The notes beneath the pieces were generated by a model. That model saw only the letters and a list, made by a program, of their open reading frames with translations. It ran no database searches and was not told where the DNA came from. Source: Mugil cephalus (lineage: Eukaryota; Chordata; Actinopteri; Mugiliformes; Mugilidae). Taken from it: a DNA stretch of 64,000 nt. The stretch covers positions 2,448,413-2,512,412 of the forward strand of contig NC_061783.1 of assembly GCF_022458985.1 (NCBI RefSeq), written 5' to 3'. Both the position numbers and the translations under genes were made by a program. Below are positions 63,645-64,000 of the stretch, in pieces. Within the stretch, counting starts at the first letter, position 1; the number at the start of each line of letters is the position of its first letter.

Positions 63645-64000
63645 AAAATATTTTATTTCTTTTGTGTTTATACATAATTAGACGTTTATATTTCCATAGA
63701 AATAGTATATATGATTACCATGGGTGTGAACAATAGCAGAGTCATGCTAGCCCTCATGAACAGGTTTTATCCCATGAACATCAAGATGGTTCAACACAGA
63801 CGTCGTGATCGTACATAAAACACTGACTCCATTATTCTGCTGTAAATCCATGCTTCTTGGTTATTTGCTTTGACATAAAGTACAAATATATGCCATAAGT
63901 AAACGGCCCTATTCTTTACTATACTATGTAGGGCCTGAGGGGGATTACTCAAGGTTTTCGACATTCGCTCCTTTGATCATGTACAGTACAGGTGAACCAG
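63645..64000 (-). other. Possible 3' UTR of a minus-strand gene entering from the right
   Basis: On the minus strand AATAAA at 63657-63652 is followed by an AT-rich sequence compatible with a cleavage site. Upstream of it (to 64000) the sequence is of mixed composition with no frame. This is a single-signal inference. Confidence 0.2.

Noticed and set aside
1-64000. CRISPR arrays, bacterial operons, phage or retroviral genes
   Set aside because: No regularly spaced repeats and no such coding sequences were seen. All coding content is vertebrate or transposon-derived.

Overview
The window looks like a piece of a teleost fish chromosome. It carries four vertebrate protein genes with GT-AG introns. 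The repeats are of fish type: a Tc1-like transposon, hAT and MITE-type elements, Rex1/L2-like LINE pieces, and CA, GA and poly(A/T) tracts. Nothing bacterial, plasmid-borne or phage-like was seen, and no retroviral genes were seen.

Layout. (1) 1-17340: no protein gene recognised. It holds a LINE remnant split by a MITE, a second MITE type with long terminal inverted repeats, purine and CA microsatellites, and a stretch at about 10.6-12.9 kb that reads like conserved non-coding DNA, with four POU octamers in 190 bp. (2) 17345-25667, minus strand: an E2F transcription factor of the E2F1/2/3 class, most likely e2f2. Six coding exons are visible and the N-terminal exon is missing. One intron is a 102-nt U12-type AT-AC intron. 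(3) 29401-31713, minus strand: srfbp1, an SRF-binding protein with a BUD22 domain. (4) 31944-39803, plus strand: maco1 (macoilin), head-to-head with srfbp1 across a short CpG-rich region containing a perfect CRE. All 11 coding exons join in frame to 674 residues. (5) 42674-57448, plus strand: ldlrap1 (the LDL receptor adaptor ARH). Nine coding exons join in frame to 310 residues. Intron 1 holds a MITE and intron 4 holds a dead Tc1-like transposon. (6) 58540-64000: intergenic, possibly entering the 3' UTR of a minus-strand gene at the right edge.

E2F2, MACO1 and LDLRAP1 all lie in human 1p36, which supports the e2f2 name. The genes do not form one pathway: cell-cycle transcription, SRF cofactor/ribosome biogenesis, an ER membrane protein of neurons, and clathrin-mediated LDL receptor uptake. 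The clearest architectural feature is the shared srfbp1/maco1 promoter region. The least described material is a MITE family present in three copies, one inserted into a LINE and one itself hit by a hAT MITE. I found no wholly new multi-gene system. Splice sites were placed by eye from GT/AG signals, reading-frame continuity and remembered family sequences.
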